Below, in pieces: positions 52,858 to 61,479 of a DNA stretch of 64,000 bases (positions are counted from its first letter, which is position 1; each line of letters begins with the position of its first letter). The notes beneath the pieces are model-generated. The model was not told the DNA's origin and searched no databases. It worked only from the letters and a program-made list of their open reading frames with translations. The DNA comes from an uncultured Anaeromyxobacter sp. Its GTDB lineage: Bacteria; Myxococcota; Myxococcia; Myxococcales; Anaeromyxobacteraceae. Both the position numbers and the translations under genes were made by a program. The DNA is taken from contig CAIOAK010000139.1 of assembly GCA_903855945.1 (NCBI GenBank), positions 1 to 64,000 of the forward strand. Direction: 5' to 3'.

Positions 52858-55824
52858 CTACCCGCCGGAGGGAGGTGCTCCGGCCGGCGGCGCGGCCGGA
52901 ACTGCGCTCGGAGGCGCTGCGGGCTCGGCGCCCGGGACGGGCAGCATGGGGCCGGTGGTGGAGGGGAAGGTCATGGTCGGAACCGGCGTCGCGGCCGGAA
53001 CCGGCTGGGGTGCGACCGGGACGGCGACCGGTGGCGGGGCGACCGGGACGGCGACCGGTGCCGGCGTGATCACCCGGGCCGGCGCCGCCGCCGCGGGCAC
53101 CGCGCGGGGGACGGCCGGGGTCTCCGGGCCGTAGTTGGCCGGACCGTAGGCGGGGGGACGCACGGTCCGCTCGCCGACGCCGCCCGGACCGCCGTTCTCG
53201 ATCTTGGCGTTCTCGGTCACCACCTGCTGGCGGATGCGGGTGAGCGGGCCGGGGCGGCTCGAGCTCTCCGCGAGCGTGTAGTCGGGCTTCTTCCCGTAGT
53301 AGAGCTCGTAGAGCTCGCGCTGCTCGCGCTGCTTGCGCTCCAGGATGCGCCGGAAGTCCGACTGGTCGCGGATGATGTAAGGGGTGAGCAGGAGGAGAAG
53401 GTTCGTCTTCTTCTTCACCACGCTCGTGCTCCGGAAGGCCCACCCCAGGATGGGGATGTCGCCGAGCAGCGGTACCTTGGAGACGGAGTTGATGTTGCGG
53501 TCCTGGACGAGGCCGCCGATGACGATGGTGCTCTGGTCCTTCACCACCACCTTGGTCTTCACGCTGCGCTTGGCGGTGGTGGGCCCGAGGGTCGCGTCCT
53601 GGGAGACGATCTCCTCCTGCGACTCCTCGATGTCCATGCGGATCATCTCCCCCTCGTGGATCTGCGGCTTGATCTTCAGCTTCAGATCGACGTTCTGCCG
53701 CTGGATGGGGGCGATGAGGCTGGCGATGTTGTAGTTGTTGGCGAGCGAGTTGTTGGTGCCGGAGGTGGTGCTGCTCGCACCGGTGACGAACCCGGGGTTG
53801 TATCCGGCCTGGAACGGGACGTTCTGGCCGACGATGATCTCCGACTCCTCGTTGTCCTGGGCGATGAGGTGCGGCGTGGAGAGCACGTTCACGTCGGAGT
53901 TGGACTGGATCGCCTGGATCACCAGGCCCACGCTGGGGAAGGGGAAGATGTCCTTCAGCTCGGCCGAGACCGGGCCGATGAGGCCGGTGAGGAACCCGCC
54001 CGCGGAGATGGCCGACGACGGGTTGAGGGAGTTGATCTTGCCCGGCTCGAGCCCGATGGGGATGAAGCCCTTGCCGTTGGCCGTGTTCACCGGGACGGCC
54101 ATGTGCATGCCCACGCCGATGTCGCTCTGGTTGCTGATGTCGATCTCCATGATCACCGCCTCGACGAAGACCTGGCGGCGGGCGCGATCGAGCTTGTCGA
54201 CGAGCCGCTGCACCACCGAGAAGTCGGAGGCGCTGGCGACGATCACGAGCGAGTTGGAGGGCTTGTCGGCGGTGATCTTCACGTCGCCGCTCAGGAGCTC
54301 GGCCGTGCCGCCGGTGCGGGGGGAGGAGACGCCGGGCGGGTTGGCCATCGCGCCCACGCCCGCAGGTGCCGCGCCGCTCGTGCCGGTGCGGCGCGTGCCG
54401 CTGGCCAGGTTCTGGAGCGTGTTGGAGAGATCCTCCGCGTTGGCGTTCTTGAGGAAGATGACGTGGATCGAGCCCTCGCCCGCGGTGGGCGTGTCGAGCT
54501 GCCGGACCAGTTCCAGGATGCGCTGGTAGCTCTTCTCGTCGGAGATGACGATGAGCTTGTTCGTGCGCTCGTCGGCCACCACCTTGCTGATGGAGATCTC
54601 CGACGACTCGGCGCCACCGCCGGCGGGCATGGCCCCCGGAGCGGCTCCCGGAGCGGCCACGCCGCCGATCACCGGGCGGCGGGAGGTCTTGCCCGCGCCC
54701 GCGCCGGGCGCCTGCACGAAGATCTGGTTCACCTTGTCGGCGACGTCGCGGGCCGGGGCGTACTGGACCTGCACGACCCGGACGAGGTCGTTCGATCCGG
54801 GCCGGTCGAGGGCCTCGAGCAGCCGCTCGATGCGCCGGACGTTGAGGGCGATGTCGGTGATGAGCAGCACGTCGGGCGGGATGGTCTGGATGTCCGCGCC
54901 CTGCGGCGACGTGAAGTTGCCGAGGACCGCGCGCAGCTGGTCGGGGTCTACGTAGCGCAGGCGGAAGAGCTTGGTGACGGGCTGCTCGATGGACGGGGTC
55001 TCGCCGTCGTCCCCGAGGAGGGTGGGGATGGGCACCTTCTTCGCGTCGGCGATGCGGACGAGCTTCCAGTACTTGCCCGTCTGGTACATGGCGATGCCGT
55101 TCGTGTTCAGGGCGGCGAGGAAGGCCGCGTAGGCCTCCTCGGGCGACACCGGCGTCTTGGAGAGGAGGGTGATCTTTCCGCGGACGACCTCGTCGGTGTA
55201 CGCGAAGTTCTTGCAAGTCCAGCGGCTCGCCTGCTCCAGGAGGTCGAGGATGTCGGCCTTGTTGAAGGCGAGCAGGAACTTCCCCTCGATGGGCTCGCAG
55301 GTGCCCGGAGCGCGCGCCGTCCCGCCGGCCTGCCCGGGCGGGATGGTGTCGTCCGCCGTCTGCGGGGAGCCGGGCGGCGCCGATCCGGCGGCGCGGGATC
55401 CCGGGGGGGGGGCGGGCGGCGGCGGCGTCGAACCGGTCTGGGTCACGGTTCCGGAGCTCGGAGCGGGGCGCGCCCGGGCCGGGGGCGGTGCCGTCGCCCC
55501 GCCGGCCGGCGCGGCGACCACGCCGGCGGAGGTGCGCGGCGACATCCCGGAGGGCTGCTCGGCGGGAGGCAGGGAAGAGGAAGCGTTGGGGGGAGTGGAG
55601 GAACCCACCGAGGTCCGCGAGGGCTTCTTCGCGGCGGCGTCGGCGGGAACTCCGGCCTTCAGGTTGTACGCCCCTCGGCGCAGTCCGACGCCCTTGGTCG
55701 CGGTGGAGGGCGGGGCTGCCTCGTCGGTCGTGGACGCGGGCGCGTCGGGAGATCCACCCGTTCCCGGGGAGACCTGCCCGACGACGAGTGCGGGCACGAG
55801 GAGGGCGGCGAGCAGCGAGTGCAT
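52858..55824 (-). CDS. gspD: Type II secretion secretin GspD with long Pro-rich extensions
   Basis: 988 aa, about 300 more than E. coli GspD. A signal peptide (about 1-20) and a Pro/Ala/Ser/Thr-rich extension (about 25-170) come first. N0 to N3 domains (about 175-570) follow, with internal Gly/Ala-rich loops, then the secretin pore (about 590-820; VGQNVPFQAGYN and VPLLGDIPILGWAF). A C-terminal Pro/Val tail of about 100 residues is partly encoded by a 27-base tandem repeat. A cysteine pair lies before and in N0 (GTCEPI, WTCKNF). The ATG at 55824 is preferred to the GTG at 55839 because GAGGG lies 7 bases before it. No S-domain helix is obvious. Confidence 0.93.
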   Translation of the reverse strand: MHSLLAALLVPALVVGQVSPGTGGSPDAPASTTDEAAPPSTATKGVGLRRGAYNLKAGVPADAAAKKPSRTSVGSSTPPNASSSLPPAEQPSGMSPRTSAGVVAAPAGGATAPPPARARPAPSSGTVTQTGSTPPPPAPPPGSRAAGSAPPGSPQTADDTIPPGQAGGTARAPGTCEPIEGKFLLAFNKADILDLLEQASRWTCKNFAYTDEVVRGKITLLSKTPVSPEEAYAAFLAALNTNGIAMYQTGKYWKLVRIADAKKVPIPTLLGDDGETPSIEQPVTKLFRLRYVDPDQLRAVLGNFTSPQGADIQTIPPDVLLITDIALNVRRIERLLEALDRPGSNDLVRVVQVQYAPARDVADKVNQIFVQAPGAGAGKTSRRPVIGGVAAPGAAPGAMPAGGGAESSEISISKVVADERTNKLIVISDEKSYQRILELVRQLDTPTAGEGSIHVIFLKNANAEDLSNTLQNLASGTRRTGTSGAAPAGVGAMANPPGVSSPRTGGTAELLSGDVKITADKPSNSLVIVASASDFSVVQRLVDKLDRARRQVFVEAVIMEIDISNQSDIGVGMHMAVPVNTANGKGFIPIGLEPGKINSLNPSSAISAGGFLTGLIGPVSAELKDIFPFPSVGLVIQAIQSNSDVNVLSTPHLIAQDNEESEIIVGQNVPFQAGYNPGFVTGASSTTSGTNNSLANNYNIASLIAPIQRQNVDLKLKIKPQIHEGEMIRMDIEESQEEIVSQDATLGPTTAKRSVKTKVVVKDQSTIVIGGLVQDRNINSVSKVPLLGDIPILGWAFRSTSVVKKKTNLLLLLTPYIIRDQSDFRRILERKQREQRELYELYYGKKPDYTLAESSSRPGPLTRIRQQVVTENAKIENGGPGGVGERTVRPPAYGPANYGPETPAVPRAVPAAAAPARVITPAPVAVPVAPPPVAVPVAPQPVPAATPVPTMTFPSTTGPMLPVPGAEPAAPPSAVPAAPPAGAPPSGG
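53012..53065 (-). repeat. 27-base tandem duplication in the gspD tail
   Basis: Two near-identical 27-base units encode the Pro/Val/Ala tail twice over. A third, decayed unit may lie just upstream on the plus-strand numbering. Copy number could vary. Confidence 0.65.
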
Positions 55825-55842
55825 GTGGTTCCCTCGCACCGG

Positions 55843-56829
55843 CTACGGGCCGGTGACGTTGTACTCCTTGCGGACGACCTGACCGTTGCGTTCGATGTCC
55901 ACCGTGACGTGCTTGGCCTCGCGGAGCTTCTGGTAGATCTCGAGCGCCTTGTCCGGGGAGTTCATCTCGTACCCGTTGATCTTCTGGATCACGTCGCCGT
56001 TCTCCACTCCGATGGAGGAGTAGAAGGAGTTCGGCTGGATCGAGAAGACCTTGAAGCCGTTGGCCACGCCGTTCTTGAAGCTGGGGACGATGCGGGCCTG
56101 GGTGGCCACGGAATTGAGGTTGGAGAGCGTCCCGTCGAGGACCGCACGCTTCACCTCGTACTTGTTCTCCGAGGTCTTGCGGATGCCGTCGGGCGGAATG
56201 GAGCCGTCGTTGGGTCCGGAAGGGGGCGGGACCGGGATCACGCCGACGTTGGTGGAGAGGGCCACCTGAGGTCCGCCTCCGCCGGTGTCGAAGTCGATGA
56301 ACTCCTTGCGCCCGTCGTGGCAGACGATGGCCACCACGCGGATGGCGCGCCCCGAGGCATCGCGGTCGTCGCGGATCCGCTCCACCGAGAGAAGCTTCGC
56401 CCCCAGCACCTCGTCCCCCACCCCGTACGGACGGGTCTGGCCGTTGCTCTTGTCGGTGACGACGGCGACCGACCAGCGGGGCATCTCGGCCACGATCCCC
56501 GCCACGAGCTGGGCGCGCAGCGACGTGGAAACGGGAGGGGCCAGGAGGTCGGAACAGGTTCGGGGCGGCGGAGGCGCGTCGGGGGTCGAGCCGGCGACGA
56601 CCACCTGCGGCGGCTTCTGGCCGATGAGGGGATAGAGACGGTCCACCTCGAGCCCGGCGAGCGCCGGCGGAGGAGGCGAGGCAGGCCCTCCCCCGGTCTC
56701 CACGCGGGGAGTCGGACGGATCGCCGCACCGACCGCCGTGTTCACGGTTCGCGCGAGCAACCAGGCCGCCGCGCCGAGAAGCGCCAGATTGGCCGCCCAG
56801 CCGTATTTCTTGAGGAACACTTCGAGCAT
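55843..56829 (-). CDS. gspC: Type II secretion protein GspC with PDZ domain
   Basis: 328 aa, first gene of the gsp operon. A membrane helix (about 11-33; WAANLALLGAAAWLLARTV) is followed by a Pro-rich linker, the homology-region domain that binds GspD N0 (about 85-165) and a C-terminal PDZ domain (about 225-328; FKVFSIQPNSFYSSIGVENGDVIQKINGYEM split over the loop). The ATG at 56829 lies about 20 bases after the predicted sigma-54 start site. There is no strong Shine-Dalgarno. gspD follows after 18 bases. Confidence 0.93.
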   Translation of the reverse strand: MLEVFLKKYGWAANLALLGAAAWLLARTVNTAVGAAIRPTPRVETGGGPASPPPPALAGLEVDRLYPLIGQKPPQVVVAGSTPDAPPPPRTCSDLLAPPVSTSLRAQLVAGIVAEMPRWSVAVVTDKSNGQTRPYGVGDEVLGAKLLSVERIRDDRDASGRAIRVVAIVCHDGRKEFIDFDTGGGGPQVALSTNVGVIPVPPPSGPNDGSIPPDGIRKTSENKYEVKRAVLDGTLSNLNSVATQARIVPSFKNGVANGFKVFSIQPNSFYSSIGVENGDVIQKINGYEMNSPDKALEIYQKLREAKHVTVDIERNGQVVRKEYNVTGP

Positions 56830-56858
56830 CGTCGGACAGTCGCCCCCAGGTTGACCCG

Positions 56859-56874
56859 AGCAATGAGCGTGCCA
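56859..56874 (-). promoter_or_regulatory. Sigma-54 promoter of the gsp operon
   Basis: On the minus strand TGGCACGCTCATTGCT, matching TGGCACG-N4-TTGCT without a mismatch. The -24 GG (plus 56872-56873) and -12 GC (56860-56861) are 10 bases apart. Predicted start near 56849, about 20 bases before the gspC ATG. Confidence 0.88.
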
Positions 56875-56939
56875 CCATACCTCAGGAGCGAGCCCGGGCA
56901 AACACGGGAAACAACACGAAGAATTGCGAGCCTGCTCCG

Positions 56940-57000
56940 GGCGCTGCGCCCTGTCCTGCCATTCTGGCAAACCCTGCGGGCGCCGCCATGGCGCTGCGCC
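56940..57000. promoter_or_regulatory. Paired palindromes, candidate enhancer for the gsp operon
   Basis: GGCGC-T-GCGCC occurs twice exactly, at 56940-56950 and 56990-57000, 50 bases apart and centred about 96 and 146 bases upstream of the predicted gspC start. A further perfect dyad, TGCCA-TTC-TGGCA, lies between at 56957-56969. This is enhancer position for an NtrC-type activator; the neighbouring regulator gene ends at 57007. Binding is inference. Confidence 0.55.
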
Positions 57001-57006
57001 AATTTG

Positions 57007-58428
57007 TCAGGGGCGGTCCGGCGGGGGATCCCCGTCCGGACCGGGATCGAGGAGGCGCCCATCCTCGTCCCGGTCGAGCTTCCGGTAGATGGTTCGCGGG
57101 GCCACCCGCAGGAGCTGGGCGGCGAGGTTCTTGTCCCCCCGGGTCTGGCGGAGCGTCTCCCGGATGACGATCCGCTCGATCTCCTCGAGCGGGGTCCCGA
57201 TGGCGATCGTCAGGGTTCCGGCGTGCGGAGGCGTTCGCCCCGGCGTCGCGCTCCGCACGGCCTCGGGCAGATCCCCCAGGTCGATCACCTCGCCCCGGCA
57301 CAGGACCACGGCCCGCTCGATGGCGTGCTGCAGCTCCCGGACGTTGCCCGGCCAGTCGTGGGCGGACAGCGCCTGGAGCGCGCCGTCGGTGAATCCGGAG
57401 ACCGAGCGCCGGTTGCGCTCCGCGAAGACGCGCAGGAAGGTCGCCGCGAGGAGGAGGACGTCCTCCCGCCGCTCCCGGAGCGGGGGAAGGCGCACGGTCA
57501 CCACGTCGAGCCGGTAGAAGAGGTCCTCCCGGAATCGCCCGGCGCGCACCTCGGCAGCGAGGTCGCGGTTCGTGGCTGCGACGATCCGGACGTCGACCTG
57601 CACCGACTGGGTTCCGCCGAGCCGCTCCACCACCCCGTCCTGCAGGACGCGCAGGAGCTTGGCCTGCACGGCCGGTGACATGTCGCCCACCTCGTCGAGG
57701 AAGAGCGTGCCGCCGTGGGCGCGCTGGAAGCGCCCCTCCTTCCGCTGGGTAGCTCCGGTGAACGCTCCCCGCTCGTAGCCGAAGAGCTCCGACTCCAGGA
57801 TGCTCTCCGGGATGGCGGCGCAGTTCATCGGGACGAAGGGGGCCGCCGAGCGGGGGGAGAGGACGTGCAGGAGGCGCGCCGCCAGCTCCTTCCCCGTGCC
57901 GCTCTCGCCGAGCAGGAGCACCGTGGCCGATGTCGGGGCCACCTGCCGGATGGTGTCGAGCGCGGCCCGGAAGGCGGGGGCGCTCCCCACCAGGCCGCCG
58001 TCGCCGGGCTCGCCGGGGTAGCGGGCCAGCCGTTCCCGGAGGGAGCGGTTCTCCGCGACGAGGGAGGCCCGCTCGAGCGCCAGCCGGACCGACTTCACGA
58101 TGGCATGCCGCTTCACCGGCTTGGTGATGAAGTCGTAGGCTCCGTCCTTCATCGCGGCCACGGCGCCCTCGACCGTCCCGAAGGCGGTCATGAGCACCAC
58201 CTCCACCTCGGGTGCGATGGCCTTCACGGCCCGCAGGAGTTCCCCGCCGCCCATCCCGGGCATCATGAGATCGGTGACCACCACGTCGGGCCGGTCGCGG
58301 CGCACCACCTCGAGCGCCCCCTGCCCGGAGGAGGCCAGCGCCACACGCCATCCCTCGCGCGTGAAGATGCGTTCCAGCGACTCGAGGTTGGGACGCTCGT
58401 CGTCGACGATGAGGACCAGGGGCGGCAC
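57007..58428 (-). CDS. NtrC-family sigma-54 response regulator upstream of the gsp operon
   Basis: 473 aa. The receiver (about 1-120) has Asp53 in VVTDLMMP. The AAA+ domain has Walker A GESGTGKE, an intact GAFTGA loop, Walker B GGTLFLDEVGD and FREDLFYRLD. A Fis-type helix-turn-helix near the C-terminus (GDKNLAAQLLRVAPRTIYRKLDRD) is followed by an acidic Pro/Asp tail. No cognate kinase is adjacent. The gene ends 178 bases before gspC, and that gap carries a sigma-54 promoter plus paired palindromes, so it very likely activates type II secretion. The GTG start has no Shine-Dalgarno and TAGGAT (58438-58443) lies 9 bases upstream. Confidence 0.92.
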   Translation of the reverse strand: MPPLVLIVDDERPNLESLERIFTREGWRVALASSGQGALEVVRRDRPDVVVTDLMMPGMGGGELLRAVKAIAPEVEVVLMTAFGTVEGAVAAMKDGAYDFITKPVKRHAIVKSVRLALERASLVAENRSLRERLARYPGEPGDGGLVGSAPAFRAALDTIRQVAPTSATVLLLGESGTGKELAARLLHVLSPRSAAPFVPMNCAAIPESILESELFGYERGAFTGATQRKEGRFQRAHGGTLFLDEVGDMSPAVQAKLLRVLQDGVVERLGGTQSVQVDVRIVAATNRDLAAEVRAGRFREDLFYRLDVVTVRLPPLRERREDVLLLAATFLRVFAERNRRSVSGFTDGALQALSAHDWPGNVRELQHAIERAVVLCRGEVIDLGDLPEAVRSATPGRTPPHAGTLTIAIGTPLEEIERIVIRETLRQTRGDKNLAAQLLRVAPRTIYRKLDRDEDGRLLDPGPDGDPPPDRP

Positions 58429-58540
58429 GCGGGCCGGATCCTACAACGGGGAGCCACGAATCACCCGTTTCCCGTGTCGGATCGATGGTGTATGAACTCG
58501 CTGCGGACCGGCCCCGACGCGGCCGGCGCGGAGGAATGCC

Positions 58541-59419
58541 ATGAAGCGAAGTGCCGCCCTGATTGCTCTTGCCATCGCCGCATGTGGACCCTCGGTGAAG
58601 TCGATCTCCGTGGAGCCCGCCAAGGTCACCCTCGACGCCAAGGGGGCCACCGTCCCGCTCCGGGCGGTCGCGAAGGACGAGAAGGGTCAGCCCATCGACC
58701 CCACCAAGGTGAAGGTGGCCTGGGTGAGCGCTGCGCCGCAGACCGCCGCCGTCGACGAGAAGGGGCTGCTCACCGCCCAGCGCTCGGGCGAGACCACGGT
58801 CACCGCGTCGATCGGCGAGGTGAAGAGCGTGGTCCCGGTGGTGGTTTCCATCCCCGCGAGCATCAGCGTGTCGGCGATCGCCCGGGATCTCCGCCCCGGG
58901 GACGTCGAGGTCCTCTCCGTGATCGTGACCGACGACGCCGACAAGCCGGTCACCGTGCCGCGCACCATCACCTGGACCTCGAGCGATCCGGGCGTCGCCC
59001 GCGTGGCCGACGGCAAGGTCGAGGCGATCGGGCCCGGCTCGGCCACCATCACCGCCGCCACCGGTTCCCTGAAGGGTTCGGCCACGGCCACCGTCCGGGT
59101 GCCCGATTTCGCGAAGCTCGCGCTCACGCCGGCGAAGACCCAGACCCTGAAGAAGGGGGACAAGCTCACGCTCCGGGTGGCCGCCCTCGACAAGAAGGGG
59201 CAGAAGGTGGGCGGGGTCCCGGTGGTCTGGAAGTCCTCCGACGCGCGGATCGCCTCCGTGTCGGCCGACGGGCAGGTGACGGCGGTGAAGAAGGGCAGCG
59301 CCAAGGTCACCGCCTCGGCCTCGGGCAAGTCGGCGTCGGTCGGCATCTCGGTGACCGACAGCGGCGGGAAGTCGAAGTCGAAGTCGACGGCCACCGCCAA
59401 GAAGAAAAAGAAGAAGTAG
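58541..59419 (+). CDS. Lipoprotein with three BIG2 immunoglobulin-like domains
   Basis: 292 aa. Signal peptide with lipobox LAIAACGP (Cys15). Three BIG_2 domains follow at about 18-105, 106-187 and 188-272, each with the W-x-S-x-x-P/A pattern (VAWVSAAPQTAAVDEKG, ITWTSSDPGVARVADG, VVWKSSDARIASVSADG). The last 20 residues are Lys/Ser-rich and end in six lysines. Such domains are found in surface adhesins and cell-wall proteins. GGAGG lies before the ATG. A strong hairpin follows the stop. Function unknown. Confidence 0.88.
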   Translation: MKRSAALIALAIAACGPSVKSISVEPAKVTLDAKGATVPLRAVAKDEKGQPIDPTKVKVAWVSAAPQTAAVDEKGLLTAQRSGETTVTASIGEVKSVVPVVVSIPASISVSAIARDLRPGDVEVLSVIVTDDADKPVTVPRTITWTSSDPGVARVADGKVEAIGPGSATITAATGSLKGSATATVRVPDFAKLALTPAKTQTLKKGDKLTLRVAALDKKGQKVGGVPVVWKSSDARIASVSADGQVTAVKKGSAKVTASASGKSASVGISVTDSGGKSKSKSTATAKKKKKK

Positions 59420-59445
59420 CGGCGCCTCTCCGGCCCCGGAACGAC

Positions 59446-59473
59446 GAAGGCGAGCCCCGGGGGGCTCGCCTTC
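59446..59473. terminator. Strong bidirectional terminator hairpin
   Basis: GAAGGCGAGCCCC and GGGGCTCGCCTTC form a perfect 13-base stem around a 2-base centre, so the real loop is a little larger. A pyrimidine-rich tail follows on the plus strand. It lies between the convergent BIG2 lipoprotein and rpmE genes. Confidence 0.85.
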
Positions 59474-59497
59474 TCTCTTCCTGGATCGCGGTCCGGC

Positions 59498-59875
59498 TCA
59501 GGCCTGCGGTGCGTCTCCGCCGGGGGCGGCCTCGGCCTCGGGCTTCGGCGCGGGCTTCGGCCTGCCGGCGTTGGCCTTGGCGCGCTTGGTGGCGCGGTTG
59601 TCGTTCTTGCCGGCGGCCTTGGCCGGGGCGGCAGCCGCGGGCGGGGGCGGAGCGGCCTTCTTCTCGTCGCCCTTCGGGCTGCTGGCGTAGCGGTTCTTGA
59701 AGCGCTCGATGCGGCCGGCGGTGTCGAGGATCTTCTGCTTGCCGGTGAAGAACGGGTGGCAGGCGGAGCAGATCTCGATGTGGAAGTCGCCGCGGACCGA
59801 GTGGGTCTCGATGACCGACCCACAGGCGCAGACGATCTTGGCCGACTTGTACTCGGGGTGGATGCCTTTCCTCAT
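59498..59875 (-). CDS. rpmE: 50S ribosomal protein L31
   Basis: 125 aa. The L31 domain is the first 70 residues ([20 protein letters not shown], then [26 protein letters not shown]). The zinc-binding cysteines (CAC and CSAC) mark the C+ form. About 50 extra residues of Ala/Pro/Lys form a low-complexity tail not found in E. coli L31. The ATG at 59875 has AGGAAGGAC upstream and matches the family start. rho lies 102 bases upstream on the same strand. Confidence 0.95.
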   Translation of the reverse strand: MRKGIHPEYKSAKIVCACGSVIETHSVRGDFHIEICSACHPFFTGKQKILDTAGRIERFKNRYASSPKGDEKKAAPPPPAAAAPAKAAGKNDNRATKRAKANAGRPKPAPKPEAEAAPGGDAPQA

Positions 59876-59977
59876 GACGTCCTTCCTGTCGCCACTTGCA
59901 CCGTGCAGGAGCGCGCGGTGGACCGGGGCGGGAACGGGGGATCTAGTCCTTCCACCCGTTTCCGTCAAGGACGGCGG

Positions 59978-61291
59978 TCACTTGCCGCCTCCCACCATCA
60001 TCTGGAAGAACTCGGCGTGGTTGCCGGCCTGGCGGAACTTGTCGAGCATGAACTTCATCGCCTCGACGTTGTCGAGCCCGTTCAGGATGGTCTGCCGGAG
60101 GATGTAGATCTTGGAGAGCCAGTCGGCCGGGAGCAGCAACTCCTCCTTCCGGGTGCCGCTCTTCGCCAGGTCCATGCAGGGGAAGATCCGCTTCTCCATC
60201 AGGCGCCGGTCGAGCACGATCTCCGAGTTCCCCGTGCCCTTGAACTCCTCGAAGATCACCTCGTCCATCCGGCTCCCGGTGTCGATGAGCGCCGTGCCGA
60301 TGATGGTGAGGGAGCCGCCCTCCTCGATGTTGCGCGCCGCGCCGAAGAAGCGCTTCGGCTTGTGGAGCGCGTTCGCGTCCACGCCTCCCGAGAGGATCTT
60401 CCCGGACGGCGGAACCGTGGAGTTGTAGGCGCGCGCGAGCCGGGTGATCGAGTCGAGCAGGATCACCACGTCCTTCTTGTGCTCCACGAGGCGACGCGCC
60501 TTCTCGATGACCATCTCCGCCACCTGCACGTGCCGGGTGGCCGGCTCGTCGAAGGTGGAGGCCACCACCTCCCCCTTCACGGTCCGTTCCATGTCGGTGA
60601 CCTCCTCCGGCCGCTCGTCGATGAGCAGGACGATGAGGATCACCTCGGGGTGGTTCCGGGTGATGGCGTGGGCGATGTGCTGGAGCAGGACGGTCTTGCC
60701 GGCGCGGGGAGGGGAGACGATGAGGCAGCGCTGTCCCTTGCCGATGGGGGCGAAGAGATCCACCACGCGGGTGGTCATCTCGTTGGGGTCGTGCTCGAGC
60801 GAGAGCCGCTCGGTGGGATAGAGCGGCGTCAGGTTGTCGAAGAGGACCTTGGTCTGCCCCTCCTCGGGCGGCTCGCCGTTGATCGAGTCGACCTGGAGGA
60901 GCGCGAAGTAGCGCTCGCCCTCCTTGGGCTGGCGCACCGTCCCCCGCAGCGTGTCGCCGGTCCGGAGGTTGAAGCGCCGGATCTGGGACGGGGAGACGTA
61001 GATGTCGTCGGGGCCGGGGAGGTAGCTGAAGTCGGCGCTGCGCAGGAAGCCGAACCCGTCGGGGAGGACCTCGATGGTCCCCTCGCTGGCCACCTCCATC
61101 TCCTCCTTCTTCTCCTCCGCCTTCTTCGACTCGGCCTGGAGGATGGCGAAGATGAGGTCCTGCTTCTTCATGGCCCCGGCCGCCTCGATGCCGAGGTCGC
61201 GGGCCAGCGCAGCCAGCTCGGCGACCTTGCGGTGCTTGAGGTCGGTGAGGCTGGACGTCGGGGCGGGGGGCGAGGAGGGGGAGGCGGGCAT
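59978..61291 (-). CDS. rho: Transcription termination factor Rho
   Basis: 437 aa RNA helicase. It has an N-terminal helical domain (about 14-55; [18 protein letters not shown]), an acidic/Lys linker, an RNA-binding cold-shock-like domain (about 70-145; [25 protein letters not shown] is split across its strands), and the ATPase. Walker A is PPRAGKT, Walker [17 protein letters not shown], the Q loop and R loop follow, ending [17 protein letters not shown]. No Shine-Dalgarno is seen before the ATG, and a possible -10 (TATCGG) lies about 14 bases upstream. rpmE is next downstream. Confidence 0.97.
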   Translation of the reverse strand: MPASPSSPPAPTSSLTDLKHRKVAELAALARDLGIEAAGAMKKQDLIFAILQAESKKAEEKKEEMEVASEGTIEVLPDGFGFLRSADFSYLPGPDDIYVSPSQIRRFNLRTGDTLRGTVRQPKEGERYFALLQVDSINGEPPEEGQTKVLFDNLTPLYPTERLSLEHDPNEMTTRVVDLFAPIGKGQRCLIVSPPRAGKTVLLQHIAHAITRNHPEVILIVLLIDERPEEVTDMERTVKGEVVASTFDEPATRHVQVAEMVIEKARRLVEHKKDVVILLDSITRLARAYNSTVPPSGKILSGGVDANALHKPKRFFGAARNIEEGGSLTIIGTALIDTGSRMDEVIFEEFKGTGNSEIVLDRRLMEKRIFPCMDLAKSGTRKEELLLPADWLSKIYILRQTILNGLDNVEAMKFMLDKFRQAGNHAEFFQMMVGGGK

Positions 61292-61454
61292 GTGGGGGGA
61301 GGTCCCGATAGCGCCATCGGGCGGAAGCCCGGAGGGATGCGGCGCGGTTCTGGGGAAGGACGGCGGCGGGAATCGCCACCGGTACCGGGAAAGCTACGGG
61401 GCAGGAGCTCGCCTGTCAACGGGGTATCGGGAAGGCAACCCGGCGCGCATGACG

Positions 61455-61460
61455 TATGAT
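61455..61460 (+). promoter_or_regulatory. -10 element TATGAT before the 61,480 gene
   Basis: TATGAT lies 19 bases before the TTG start, with AAGGAGG in between (61468-61474). This one is a conventional leader with a ribosome site, unlike the leaderless-type starts. Confidence 0.45.
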
Positions 61461-61479
61461 GACCGGACAAGGAGGCTGA

